NCBI GenBank assembly: GCA_034769895.1
Contig: CM068372.1
Span: forward strand, 369,229,258-369,293,257
DNA: 64,000 bases
Direction: 5' to 3'
Source: Magicicada septendecula
Taxonomy: Eukaryota > Arthropoda > Insecta > Hemiptera > Cicadidae
Shown here: positions 34,441 to 46,400 of the stretch, in pieces
How the letters are laid out: the number at the start of each line of letters is the position of its first letter
Position numbering within the stretch: position 1 is the stretch's first letter
Translations under genes and position numbers: made by a program
The notes under the pieces: model-generated
What the model was told of the DNA's origin: nothing
Databases searched by the model: none
The model's input: the letters and a program-made list of their open reading frames with translations, nothing else

Positions 34441-34859
34441 TTTTAAACAGCTACCAACTATAACATTGCTAACATTAACCGTTTTTTTTTTGTCTTAATT
34501 ATATGACAATGCAACAGTTTACGATTTTCAAATACCGCATGTCTTTTTGAGTCTATATGGGGTTATTTTGGTTACATTGCTTTTCGTTTTTAAATAAAAT
34601 ATTGGTCACAAAGATACTTAGTAACGATTAGATATAAAATGTTACTGAACCTTTACTTTAAATTATATAAACATTATATATTCGCATATATACTAATAAA
34701 ATTATAAAAAATACATTTTTGTTACAATAAAATTTATTCGGAAGGGAAATACATGTTTGAAAAGTAATAAAAATTATTGTGTATGATATCGTCAAAATAA
34801 GGAATTAAAACTTATTGAATCAACTGATTAGCTTATTGAAGTAGCTGATTAAAAAGTTA
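34441..34859. other. Unassigned AT-rich sequence
   Basis: Nothing recognised. Confidence 0.5.
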
Positions 34860-35080
34860 TGTAGGGGAAGGAAACCTCACTCTCACGGTAACTTATTGCT
34901 TAAATCTCTACTGTGAGGTGTGTTCGGCCTGCCATCCTTTGGTGAACGCGTTTCTACTGAAGAAGGCTTCCGGTTGGTGGCCGAAACGTTTAGGAAAATA
35001 TGAATCACGTTGTAAGCAACTGACACCACGGCCCGGTAGTTCCCAATTTTAATAATTAAATCTCATTTCAAAAATGTTTT
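34860..35080 (+). repeat. Dispersed repeat F5, copy 2, with hammerhead-like core
   Basis: Core at 34957-34990: CTGAAGA, A, GGCT...GGCC (stem II of 4 bp including one G-U), GAAACGTT. Upstream GCCTGCCATCCTTTGGTGAACG aligns with GGCTACCATCCCTTTGTCGAACG at 40818, and downstream CCACGGCCCGGTAGTTCCCA aligns with CCACGGCCAAACAGCC at 40923. Confidence 0.6.
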
Positions 35081-35589
35081 AATAATTATATTTTATTTTG
35101 ATAAATACGTTCCTATGAAGTCTACACTGGATTCCACAGATGACAAACACGTTATCCAGACGTACCGTGGAAACCTGTATTCTAAGACCATTGCGTCATT
35201 CGGCAAGGCGCTCGTCTGAAACACAAGATACATCAGTGTTCCTCTGATGTAGGGACCACCGGCTCCTTGGCTCACTTTCTCACAGGTAAAATCGCCACTC
35301 TGGAAATGAAAGAAATTAAAGAAAATAAAACTAATTATATGAGAAAGTAAATATTTAGTTATTGATTAATTTGAAATGTGAACAATGTTAGTAAGGAAAC
35401 TTGAAGAAAAGCGTAGTAGGCATATTGCTATCGGACCAGTGCGGTGGGCGCTTGCACCGTCATTTTAATTTTGTGGCTGCCGGCTCAGACGTCGACGACG
35501 TTCTACTTCGTATGGTCATTGACCTCGTAGTAGTTGTCACGGTATAGCCTATACTATAACTTCTCCTATGGCGTCACAGTTCGGAGTCG
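35081..35589. other. Unassigned
   Basis: No element or gene recognised. Confidence 0.5.
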
Positions 35590-38500
35590 AACCTTAGCCA
35601 TCATAATCATCCGCCTTCATTTTTCCCTGTCCTTGGCAATCGATGTCCATCGTTTTATTTTAAGTAAAGTATCAACATCCCTTGCCACTGCTGCAGTCCA
35701 ACGGTGCTTGGGTCTTCCGGCAGGTCTTCTACCCTCGATTTGACTAAACAGTATCTTCCTAGGTATTCGGTGGGCTTCCCTCCTAATGATTTGTCCTACC
35801 CATTGCAATCTATGCAGTCGGATGGTGGTGGCCAGATCATTGTCTTTATATAGTTCCTCATTGTGACGTATTCTCCAGAACCCATTGACTTGGATTGGTC
35901 CATATAACATATTCTCCTCAAAATTCTCCTTTGAAAGGTATTGACTATGTTCGTGTCTTATTTATTCAGAGTCCAAGTCTCGCTATGTTATCACCGGTCT
36001 AATACAACTTTATACAAGATGACCTTGGACTGACGGTGGATATTCCTTGTCTTGAATATAAGTTAGTTGTCAACGAAGCATAATATGCTCTATTTGCGGT
36101 CTGTATCCTTTCCTCATTTCACTTACTTCTTCATTATCTCCTGCAGTCCAACATCCCAAATATTTAAACCGATTAACTATTTCCAGGTTTAATGGTTCGA
36201 TTTCAAACTGTCCAGGTTTCCTGGTTTTCCTTCGAGTGATAATCATGACCTTCGTTTTATCTGTATTCACCTGTAATCCTATGTCATCTGCTTCACCTTT
36301 GAGTTCTTGGAAGGTCTCTTTTGCTCTTTCTTGGGATCTTGCCATAATATTAATATTATCAGCATATCCGTCGATCTGGACCATTTTATTTTCTAATGTT
36401 GCATTCCTATCAATTGACAATTTTCTGATCACATATTTGAGTGGTAAATTGAATAGGGTTGGTGCCAGCCCATCGCCCTGTTTCAACCCTCTCTTGGTAT
36501 TAAAAAGTTCTGTCATACCCGTTTGCAGTTTGACATTGCCTGTAGTCTGTATCATTGTGAATCTTGTCGGCTGTACTAATAAAATGTGTTTTTGAAAGTA
36601 CAGCATAATTTCAACAAGTTTATTCCTATCTATGCTGTCATACGCTTGTCTAAAATCTACGAAGATTTGCGTTAGGTCCAGATTGTTTTCCCACATCTTC
36701 TCCATAAGTATTTTGACTGCGAATATTTGGTCTGTAGTGGATTTTCCGCTTCGGACGCCACTTCGTATTCCTTCAACGTATGGTTCCAATCTCTTCTGGA
36801 GTATTCGAGGGAATATTTTGTAACCTGTATACATATTGAGATAGGCCTACCTCTGAAATTTCTGCAGTCTACCTTATTCCCATTTTCATGAATAGGTACT
36901 ATTAAGCTAATGTTCCATTCTTCAGGCATATATTCCTTCTTCCATATTTCTTGAATCAATTTATGCATCTCTCCTTCTATGCCGCCGTATTTTATTAGTT
37001 CAGTTGAGATTGAGTCAACTCCTGGAGCTTTAAAATTCTTCAAATGTTGTATAATATCTTCCACTTCCTGCAGACTGGGATCTTCCACATGATCGTCATT
37101 AATTTGTTGTTCTTCAGAGTTTATCAGAGACTTCCTTCCATCTGTGTTTTATTTTTAATTCATCCCCTATTATATTACCTCCTTCATCATAACAAAGATT
37201 CGTGTTGGCTATAAAGCCGTCTTTAATATTATTGATTTACTGGTAGGCCAGATTGGTATTACCATGTGTGAATTCCTGTTTAATTCTATTGATTTCCTCC
37301 ATTAGGGCAGTCTTTTTCTTTTTTTGGCAGACTTTATTAACTTTCCTTCTTAATTCTTCATATTCCTCCCTTCTCTGTCTAGTTGGTCTGCTGAGATATC
37401 GTTTATATTCATCATTTCGTTTTTGAATGCATTCCATTCATTCCTCATAGAACCAGAGATTCCTTTCTCTCTTTGGTCACTTCCTTGGCCGTTTCTTTAC
37501 TTTGGTGTTTATTTTCCGCCAATGTTCCTCAATTCTATTTGCATTCATATCTGTTAGGCCTATTTGTGGCTACGCAATATTTAATTTCCTAGATATTTCC
37601 CTTTCGTATACTCCCGAAGCTTGTTTATGTCCAGGGGTATTGTTTTAGTATTTGAACGTCTTGCTGTTTTCTTTATCCGCGATCTAAAGATCGCTTTAAC
37701 TAGGAAATGATTTGCCCCACACCATGCACCCCGGAAGGATCTTACACCCATAATTATTGATGCACCTCTATTCTCTATTAATACATGAACTATTTTATTG
37801 ATGATTTTCTGATCAGTTGACCTCCAAGTTCCTTTGTTTATGTACTTGTGTGGGAAGAATGTAGAGCGTATTCTCATATTCTTGCTTGCTGCAAAATCAA
37901 TAAACCGTAGGTCATTGTCGTTGGATTCTTGATTCAAGCTATGATTCCCAATTGTCCCTTTGTAGCCTATATTTCTTCCCTGCCTACTTTCGCGTTAGCA
38001 TCTCCAACTATAATCTTTATATCATTTGACGGGAGCTTGTCGTATTATTGATCCAGTTCTTGATAGAATGAATCTTTCGTTTTATCATCCTTCTCTTCTG
38101 TCGGTGCATAAATGTTTATAATGGCTATATTTGGTTTCTGAACATATTGGTTTCTCGGAGGGGGGGTTGCTGCCTTCGCCCAACCCCCAACCTGGAGGTC
38201 CGGGTCATTTTTATTCAGGGTTTCCGTCCCCTAGACCAGCTGCTTTCACCACAGCTTAGAGCCTGGTCTACCCTGATTTTCTGTCAGGGTTTACTCCCTT
38301 AGCCTTTGAAGATCCCTCTTCATTGCAAGGCAGCGATTCTCTCTATTTACCCCAGGGAGAAAGTGTTGCCTCTCCCGCCTTTTCGCCATACCGTAGGTTC
38401 CCAACTCTGCCTCATCTGCCGTTGAGGTCTTCACCGTAACCCTGGCTAGGGGCCCTTACAGGGTGCTATCATCCGGAGCCAGATGGATCCAGGTTTTTTT

Positions 38501-38600
38501 TACGAGGTGTTACATCTCCCCTTCCTCCTTCCTCGTCACTTGCGAGATGAGGCCCCGAGCTTCGGATCGGCAGTGTTAAACAACACCGTTGGTAGAATTA
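35590..38600 (-). mobile_element. RTE-like LINE, internally deleted, endonuclease plus RT
   Basis: The most complete LINE here. From 5' (right): a GC-rich 5' UTR-like block (38160-38600); an apparent deletion at 38160; endonuclease pieces NIAIINIYAPTEEKDD, KIIVGDANAKVG and, at 37581-37937, SNDNDLRFIDFAASKNMRI, FFPHKYINKGTW and FRGAWCGANHFLV (APE-type EEP fold); a basic linker (37237-37437); RT frames 36672-37088 (FKAPGVDSISTELIK, MPEEWN) and 36070-36834 (TDQIFAVKILMEK, FVDFRQAYDSIDR motif A, GLKQGDGLAPTLFN motif B, GYADNINIM where YADD is expected, FKYLGC motif E); and the C-terminal frame 35617-35910 (WRIRHNEELY, GRRPAGRPKHRW, SIAKDRE). The 3' end is CGGATGATTATGATGG. Frameshifts near 36850, a stop at 37950 and the YADN change make it inactive. 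Confidence 0.88.
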
Positions 38601-40128
38601 TAGCCTATAACTTATACCTACTATAGGCCTAACATTACAGGAAATTACAAAACTGTGTTCCTTGTTACTTCACCATTCCTGTTACAAGTGCTACTGCAGA
38701 ACGGCCATTTTTCAGTCTTGTGGTAAATACACACTTACCAGAACAGACTGGTTAGTAGCCCTATCATACTTACTAGCCAGTGGACTAACACTAATCTCGA
38801 TTGATAAATCTCTTCTACAAAACCTAAAGAAAATGCTTACATTTTTGAGTCTACTGTAAACCTCTTTTTAGAGAAGAACCGCCAAATCGAGCTCCAGTAC
38901 AAGTAGGCCAACACTACAAATAGGCCTACAGCTCTGAGGTAAGTTAAAAATAGTTAATGTTTTGGCTACGTTTTAGGCCGAGCAACAACCGGCAACAGCT
39001 GTTATGTTATATAGGCCTACCCGCAGCTAGTTAAAACTAATAAGTTTTCCAGTGTACGTTCTTCTCAGAAACTTCCTCTCTGACATGAAGGACAACGCCT
39101 CAACCTACAATCAGAGAACTAATAGGTAAGCCAACGTAGCCAAAATTTTGATTTAGGCGGGGGGGGGGGGGTACTCAGATTGGATTGCCGGCGTGAAGTC
39201 AAAGATGACAATCCGGTAATTCGTGTACCACCATTCCGGAATGTTTCCTTCCAGAAAAGAGGGGGAGGATCCAGATTTTCTGCCAGACCAAGATAGACAT
39301 GAGAACCCTAAAGTAAGGCTTTAGGACATCCTGGAACCCTGGAATTAAAGAAACAGAAAAAACAGAATGAAAAGAAACATTTACAGCCGATTTAATTTTT
39401 TTCATATTTGAATAACAAATGTGAATATATAAAATACGATTTTGATTTAATCAGTTCCTACAATCGACGACGTAATTCCTACTACAAAAGTCTGATAAAG
39501 CTTGTAGCAATGTAAATGATTAGTTTTTGCCTTTTAAAATCAAATAATTAAATCAACCTTATGTTTACAAATTGTACTTCTTGAAAACAAAATTTGCTTA
39601 ATGGTACGCCTATTAAAAACATTAATTTGCTGAATGGCCTATCGTGCGATAACATTAAAAATATTAGAATATAAATTAAAATATTAATTAAAATAGCCTA
39701 TACTTAACGTAGGCCTGAGTGTGATTATCCTGTAATATCCTACTCCGTCCATATCTTTCTATGGACGATACTGACTGTTTAGCCCTTAGCGTTGTAATGG
39801 CTTACATTTTCCATTTCTTCGGGGAGGGGGTCGGACCTTCCCCCTGGCTACGTCCCTGACTGAAGGTAGCCTCTTCGTAATTTACACCTGCTGCAAAACA
39901 CAAGACCACGCGTAGGCTATCTAATTCATCTTGTTTTTCATTTCTGTGACAACTAAGCCTGTAATGAAGAGAGGTGTAGGGCTGTCTTCTCTTGCTAAAG
40001 TTTCTTGAAATAAACTAAAGAACATATGTTTAAACACAGGATATACTACATAGGCCTACTTGTTTTTAATAATCGCCTGCATTTGTTACATTTTTTTTAG
40101 GCCCTAAACAATAATAGTTAGGGTAGGA

Positions 40129-40131
<3 letters not shown>
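38601..40131. other. Unassigned, TAGGCCTA-rich
   Basis: No coding region. TAGGCCTA-like words occur at about 38622, 38906, 38923, 39013 and 40052. A G run at 39160 and a CCCCCTGGCTACGTCCCTGACT segment at 39840 look like worn MITE edges. I cannot delimit any element. Confidence 0.45.

Positions 40132-40222
<91 letters not shown>
40132..40222. repeat. (GA)n then (GACA)n compound microsatellite
   Basis: About 31 GA units to 40194, then six to seven GACA units. The second motif probably arose by a point change in the first. Confidence 0.97.
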
Positions 40223-40223
<1 letters not shown>

Positions 40224-40739
40224 GGGAGAGTAAGGAGAAGCGATAACCCTACGAGCTCGATCGTCACTACTGTCTGTAGGCTATAGGCCTATACGTCCAC
40301 TGACATGCCGGTACAAGTGTCTGTCGATGAGTTGCAGCATTCTTCACTTGACAAGAATGCATCGTCAAGTGACAGGTATGCTTATTGTCGGCCGCTGTAT
40401 ACTTCAAGGCTGTGACCAATGCACTGACAGGCCTACCGCCATTTATATGTTATTGATTATTTTATACACTTTTCTTGCTCACGGTCTACATGTTTTTTTC
40501 ATACACAAACACGCGCGCGCGTAGGTTAAGTGCACTCCTCAATGGGTAGAAACATCACGCGCGTGCTCACACACACACACATTACATCACGTGGTGACGC
40601 GCATTCGTGTTGTCGTACGTTGTTCAGGTAACCTTGTGCGTGTTTTCAGCAGTTAAGCATCGTTTTATATTGAACAATAGTAGGCATATTACTCATTTTA
40701 CTGGTAAGCCCTGAAATGTATCATTGAGAAAATAGTCTG
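40223..40739. other. Unassigned, with short CG and CA runs
   Basis: ACGCGCGCGCG at 40511 and a CA run at 40570. No coding. Confidence 0.5.
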
Positions 40740-40960
40740 TTACGTTACTTAAAAGATTAATTTCCGGGCTGTTGGGACGTACCCACTTACCTTAACTAGG
40801 GGTAGGCCTCCATACGGGCTACCATCCCTTTGTCGAACGATTTTTATTTATTTTTATTACTGAAGAAGGCCTCCGGTGGGTGGTGGAAACTTCTGGTTAC
40901 GATAACACGATTGAGCAATCGACCACGGCCAAACAGCCTAATGTCTCCGGCCGTGAGTTC
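40740..40960 (+). repeat. Dispersed repeat F5, copy 3, degenerate core
   Basis: CTGAAGAAGGCC at 40860-40871 and GGAAACTTC at 40885: same layout as the copy at 34860 but stem II is broken and the ACGT palindrome is lost to ACTT. Confidence 0.5.
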
Positions 40961-41049
40961 TTATTGTTTATGTTTCTCAATGTTTATTGAGTTCTTAAAC
41001 GTAAACATGATTAGATTCAAGTTTTGTTTTCGTTTTACAGTGCGTTTCT

Positions 41050-41545
41050 CAGTGGCGTACCTGGGCCACTGGAGGCCCGGGGCGGATTTCTTTCTCAGAC
41101 CCCCCTCCCATAAGAGGGGTATTTATAATCCGAATTATCTTTAAGTAATACATAGCATAAACACTTTACAGTTAGGCCTATATATTTATTGTCTAATTAC
41201 TGTATTGATACAGCTAGTTAGGAAGCTCTAGTCATGTTTCAGGAAGCTGCCGCTAGGGTGCTGACGTTTCATGGTAGTATTTCTGAAAATATTACAATAA
41301 ACTATAGTCTAATATAGGCCTAAGTTTAGGACAGTTGGTTGAAAAAAAAACGGGGCAAGGGGAATTCATGGTAGGGGGGGGTTGTGACTCATACACAAAC
41401 ATCTAATAGTGTTGCGTTTCACGATGTGACAATAGAACATTTGTAAATAAATTTAAAAAATTACCAAAGAAACTTAATTTTCCAAATCTGGAGGCTCCTA
41501 CTAAGTGGGGCCCGGAGCAGTCCGCCCCCTCCGCCCGCCCTATAG
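41050..41545 (+). mobile_element. MITE-like element, related ends (CAGTGGCGTACCTGG)
   Basis: Starts CAGTGGCGTACCTGGGCC and carries GAGGCCCGGGGCG; near the right end GGGGCCCGGAGCAGTCCGCC is inverted relative to it. A G run with TTGTGACTC follows at 41375. The right terminus is not clear, so only the left boundary is firm. Confidence 0.45.
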
Positions 41546-41813
41546 GCCTACTGAAGTTTCTCATATCTTGTTCTGCACCTTGAACTATCCCCCGTCACTC
41601 ACTCTTCCAACAACTCTGAACAACAATATGGCCAAACGTGCATTTAGCGAAATGGATAGTAGGCCTAGATGTTAACGTCCACGGATTAGTCAATAGGCTA
41701 AGTCCAAAACGTAGCCTGCCATACCAACGAAGAAAAACGAAACGAAAATTGTAGACCTATGCAAGTGGTCCGACCAGTTAATGTGCTGTCGTGGACACGA
41801 AATGTGCAACCGT

Positions 41814-41816
<3 letters not shown>

Positions 41817-41884
<68 letters not shown>

Positions 41885-41898
41885 TCCCTCTCTCTCTG
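41817..41898. repeat. (CT)n microsatellite
   Basis: About 32 pure CT units to 41880 followed by CCTC interruptions. Confidence 0.97.
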
Positions 41899-42033
41899 TC
41901 GCCAACGGGTGACAGTACCTGTGGTTTGTCGCTCTCGTTATAAACGGAAATAAAAACTGATGGTAGGCCTATAGAGGCCTAAAGTGATATGAGCGAATTG
42001 AATTGAGAAAGAGGCTCAAGACCAAATGGTGTG

Positions 42034-42838
42034 GAGGTGATCTGCCACACCGTTTCAGAAACCTAGTCCTATGAGCGGTTTGCCACACCGGCCAGGCAGG
42101 TAGCCTTGAGTAAACTGCCACACCACGACCGCGCACGTAGGTAACTGATATCGGCCTGCGGAAGTGTTTTAGAGGCAGTGTTTGACCATTTATTTAGACC
42201 TATCCATAGTTTTGGCATACAAAATATAATTTCATTTAATTTGTAAAAGCACGAAAGCACGACAACTCATCAACTCTATGTAAAGATGAAATCTACATCC
42301 AAATAGGCTATGTTTGCCGTTGGCCAAACTTCCCTCACAGTACTGTGAACAGAATGGCAGGCTCAAAGTTGATCACGACTTCATTTAACATTCCATTTCC
42401 AATTATAACTTTCATCTTCTCAAAAATTATCTTTTTTATCCCTAAGTAGACAAAGCAAAACGTAAACGTGATGAACGTTTTGAACCATCCAATCCAAAAC
42501 AGCTTTTTGAAAAGTTACAGCAATATTCGAAAGTACCAACCATCAAGACTGTATTAGAACTACGCGTACTTTTCTTTAAAGCATTAATATTAGTTGGACA
42601 GCCGTATGATCGTTTTCAACCCAAAAATTTTCTTCTTTTTTTTTTTGTCAACTCGTAGGCCTACCAGTTCTCAACGTCATTTATTTTCCCGCGCGGTTGT
42701 GGTGTGGCAGTTTATTCACGTTCATCACTTGCGATCTGACACTTTTCCTACCTGCTTGCTTCATTGTACTGTAATTGACATAGGCATACTTTTCTAGACC
42801 CTAAAACTATAGGGGTAGCCTATGTGGCAAATCACTTT
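42034..42838. mobile_element. MITE-like element with repeated TGCCACACC subterminal motif
   Basis: Left GGTGATCTGCCACACCG, and right (reverse complement) AGTGATTTGCCACATAG. Inside the left end the motif recurs as GGTTTGCCACACCGG (42076) and AAACTGCCACACCACGACCGCG (42113); the last is inverted at 42690-42722 (GCGGTTGTGGTGTGGCAGTTT). Repeated subterminal motifs are typical of transposase-binding sites in hAT/P-like elements. The interior contains an open stretch at 42447-42657 (see findings). TSD not determined. Confidence 0.55.
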
Positions 42839-43059
42839 CAGCCGACCATATGAATGGGAAGACAGAACATTGGAGACAGCAAACACCAATCGTAGGCCTA
42901 CAATCACGAACCTTTTGTCATCGTCTTCACGTTAGACCTACATCACTGCTACTGTGCCCTCCTTGCGTTTTGGTTGACTTTGTTTGTGGGGAATTTTTTG
43001 GTGTCATTACTGTAAATTTAGTTTGTTGAGTTTTTCCAATATTGAGTAGGCCTATTACT
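42839..43059. other. Unassigned
   Basis: No feature apart from TAGGCCTA words at 42892 and 43048. Confidence 0.45.
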
Positions 43060-44730
43060 TCCATGTTCCTTAAAGAAATGGAAGTATGGCGATGGCAAAA
43101 AAAATCGTGTTCGAGATTATTGCAGATTCTGATTGTACTACACTCAAAACATGAAAAAAGTCATTTTTCGAAAGGTGTCTGTGTGTGTGTCTGTCTGTGT
43201 GTCTATCTGTAGATTTTTTTTCTATGGCAAACGATAACAGCCGCAAATTCAAACAGAATCAAATAATATTTTGCACGCAGCCCTGATTTGTAGAGTACTC
43301 AAGACCTATTGTTTTTGGTGAAGATCGGTTAAGGGAAAGGGGTAGTTTACCTGCTACGTTTTATGTTTTAACAAGGGTATTTTCTATGGCAAACAATAAC
43401 AGCCGCAAATTCAAACAGAATCAAATAATTTTTTTCATACAGCCCTGAATTGTAGAGTACTCAAGACCTATTGTTTTCGGAGAAGATCGGTTAAGGGAAA
43501 GGGGTAGTTTACCTGCAACATTTTATGTTTTAACAAGGGTAATTTTTTCTATGACGAACGGTAACTGCCGCATATTCAAACATAATCAAATAATTTTTTG
43601 CATACATCCCTGAATTGTAGTGATCTCAAGGTCTTTTGATTTTGGTGAAGATCGGTTAAGGAGACGGGGTAGTTTACCTGCAACCTATTACGTTTTAACA
43701 ACAGTAAAGTACTTGAAAATTCATTTAATCTTTTTCAAACAATGGTAATTGTTAAAAATAAAATAATTTTGTTGCCAGGCAATAAAATTATAATTTTTTC
43801 ATTTTAATGTAAATCATGTAGGCCTATGAGAGAAAATATATCGTTCGTGGCAGGCAAACATATCTCAATTATGTAATGTTTACGTTTCCATTTTATTATT
43901 ATGATTACTGCAATAAAAAGGCAGGGAACACACACATACACACACACACACACACACACAAAATTCGCGTTATTTCTGGCCTCACTCATGTTTATTTTCT
44001 TACATTTGCACGCTTTTTAAATGGAAAGTGCCGAAACCCACACCAACATAACGCGTGCAAGCCGAAAAATTGTCCAGCGTGGATAGCGATTTGCTTCCTG
44101 TGGATTGCTGGGCAGTGTAACTGCACGTGTTTACAGAGGAACGATTCATAGACAGAATTTTCGTCTTTAGGGAATGAACCCTCTGCAAGATGCTGTTCTG
44201 TGAAACATTCACTGTAGATTCGCAGCTTTACTCTAAGCAACGCTCAATAGGAAATGTTGAAAATTTTTGTCCACGGTGTACCCTCATACACACTAAACCT
44301 GCTCTGATGTTTTAATTACGGACATCATAATATTGAAAGTTTGGAAACTTGAGCACTACTTAATGGAGATCAAACATTAACTTATACAAGCCATTAATTT
44401 TATGCATATTTTTTATATATATGTGTACAACGTTATCGGCAACAAAGAAATAGTTTTTGTTAAAATTCCTTCCCGGGATGTTTGGCCGTAGTCCAATGTT
44501 TTCTACAAAACCAGACGTTTCGGCAATGCCATCGACTTCCATCATCAGTGAAAATCGAGTGCGATAACGTGAGGTGGTATACGTTAGTGACCACAGTACT
44601 GTGGTTAAGGCTGAAGCGGTAAGTAGAAAGAAGTAGTTTCTATGGTAATATTTCATTTCGAAAATGATTTTAAATATAAATCTTAGAACATGGAAGTTAT
44701 GTATGGTTCTCCATAGGCCTACCGATTTTT
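43060..44730 (-). repeat. Long dispersed repeat R1, copy 1
   Basis: Co-linear with 56930-58300 at roughly 85-90% by eye: CATGTTCCTTAAAGAAATGG, AAATCGTGTTCGAGAT, AAATGGAAAGTGCCGAAACC, GGAATGAACC, GAACATGGAAGTTATG. No coding. Contains the 3-unit 170-bp tandem block (43212-43700), a CA run (43929-43961), and on the minus strand at 44508-44555 a hammerhead-like core: CTGATGA (44548 to 44542), TGG...GCC, GAAACGTC (44521 to 44514). Confidence 0.85.
43212..43700. repeat. Tandem block of about 170-bp units (three) in R1
   Basis: Units start near TTTCTATGGCAAACGATAAC and contain CAAATTCAAACAGAATCAAA, GAGTACTCAAGACC and AAGATCGGTTAAGGGAAAGG. The partner repeat at 57075-57245 has a single unit, so expansion (or contraction) happened after the copies split. 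Confidence 0.85.
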
Positions 44731-45345
44731 TTAAAACTCGTGTCAGTGTTTGTAGCCTACCGACTCTGACTTCTTGAGTTAGGCTATTAAGCCTAACTTG
44801 TTTTGTGTTTTATATTTGCAGGCCTACAGGCCTACGTGCAGGTTTTCCCAAAAATATATGTTTGGGAAATATAGACTAGTTAGGAAATTCTGACACAGAG
44901 TCCAACCGATTCAGAAGTATTCTGTAAATATATTTGATTTAGAAAATAATTAGGTTTATATTAATTAGGTAGGTCTATAGGTTACACAGACAGTTATCGA
45001 CATCACAATCACCATCATATAGGCTAGGCTACTCCTATTATAGTGTTATAAGAGTCACCAATGGAGTCTTTTTCAAGCGAACCTGTCAACAGCACTGTTT
45101 GTAATAGGCCTATGGCTGGTTTGACAACGTGCAGTCATCATACCAGCGAGAAGAATATTATTTATTTAAAAATAATAAGAAAAAGAAAGAAAAGTAAAAG
45201 TCTAAGGAGTAGAGAGAAGAAGAACAAAAACGACAACTTTTTTATTATAGGCCTATTAAGGCTGAGGTCGAACTTGGAATAACGACGAACAGCAGAAATT
45301 AAACGCTTTGCGCTCTTTTTACTCGTAGCCTATTTGTTTTCATGT
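44731..45345. other. Unassigned, TAGGCCTA-rich
   Basis: Contains adjacent GGCCTACAGGCCTACG at 44821 and further copies at 45106 and 45248. The open frame at 45061-45282 is lysine-rich and unsupported. Confidence 0.45.
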
Positions 45346-45383
45346 TGTGTGTGTGTGTGTGCGCGCGCGCGCGCGCGCGCGCC
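45346..45383. repeat. (TG)n(CG)n alternating purine-pyrimidine tract
   Basis: About 8 TG then 11 CG/GC dinucleotides, a strong Z-DNA-prone sequence at the edge of a CpG-richer block. Confidence 0.9.
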
Positions 45384-46400
45384 GGCAGCAGTAATAAGAT
45401 CGAACCTGCTGCTGCTGCTTCGCCGCCAATTGCCAATATAAATTTAAAATTTTCATTATATAAATCAATCGCCAGAACCAAGATCGCGTATCGCCGCGTG
45501 CGAGTTTATACAAAGGTACGACAACGTCGACGACGACGACAAAAAAGATGGCTAAATAATGATTAAAGGAAAAATAAGCGGTTACAACGACGGGACGGCG
45601 GCTATGCAATGTGGCTGGCTGGGTGTACGTAGATAGAAATGGAGGTTAGCTAGGCAAGGAGAGGCAAGGCCGGACAACAAGGACAATGACAGACGGAGCA
45701 AAAACTGGCGGCGTGGACGCTGGCGCGCGATTGGTCGATTCCGGAATTATCGCCAGGATTGCGCACAGCACGTGGGTTCACGCCCCACGCCTACTTATCC
45801 CCCCCATACTCAGCTCCAACAACTGCTACACCGCTTTAATTAATGCAAGGTGTGCTGTGCCTCTTCGTCATCCCCACCCCACCCCCATTACACCCACTCA
45901 CCCCGTACAATGCAACCCCGAAACCTGGCTGGCTGGTGGATACGCTTTGCAACCCCACACTCGATATTTCATGTCAAACTCAACTCATGACTCAAACACA
46001 ACCGTTGAAAAAACAAGCGACTCGCATAGACTATACATGTGTCTGTCTCTTTCTGTCTCGTTGTATACGTGTGCGTATTCTCTGTCTTCCTTTGCCATAC
46101 ACACATTCAAGAAATATGATTCTGGATTTTCTTTTATTGAATTCAATTTCTGCATAAACGTAACAAAGCTGTTTCCCACACCTACTAGCCGCCACCGTCT
46201 GTACGACCAGACTTCAAACCGTGCTTTCAATAAAAACTACTCCGTTACTGACGACTAATTAAAATTTTAATTAACACAACGACGACGTCGGATTTTATTA
46301 TCTACGCGCGACGTTAATTAGACATCCGTCCGACCCGTCCATCGATTGTAATTAGTTTCATGTTACTGCAAAAACGTCGATAAATATTAACCGGTAGTAG
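45384..46400. promoter_or_regulatory. CpG-richer block with homeodomain-type sites, possible regulatory DNA
   Basis: Locally elevated GC/CpG (TGGCGCGCGATTGGTCG at 45721 with an inverted CCAAT box, CACGTG at 45770) followed by an AT-rich part with repeated TAATTA cores (46256, 46270, 46315, 46350). No repeat family recognised. A 190-codon frame (45686-46258) spans it, but its composition (Pro/Thr/Ser/His-rich, no domain) and lack of context do not support a gene. Promoter or enhancer function is inference. Confidence 0.3.

Noticed and set aside
39160..39172. G homopolymers as G-quadruplex control elements
   Set aside because: Most runs of 8-12 G or C are single tracts at MITE edges rather than four spaced G runs, and may also reflect sequencing error.
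45686..46258. 190-codon open frame as a gene
   Set aside because: No domain, low-complexity composition, overlapping open frames, no supporting splice or promoter evidence.
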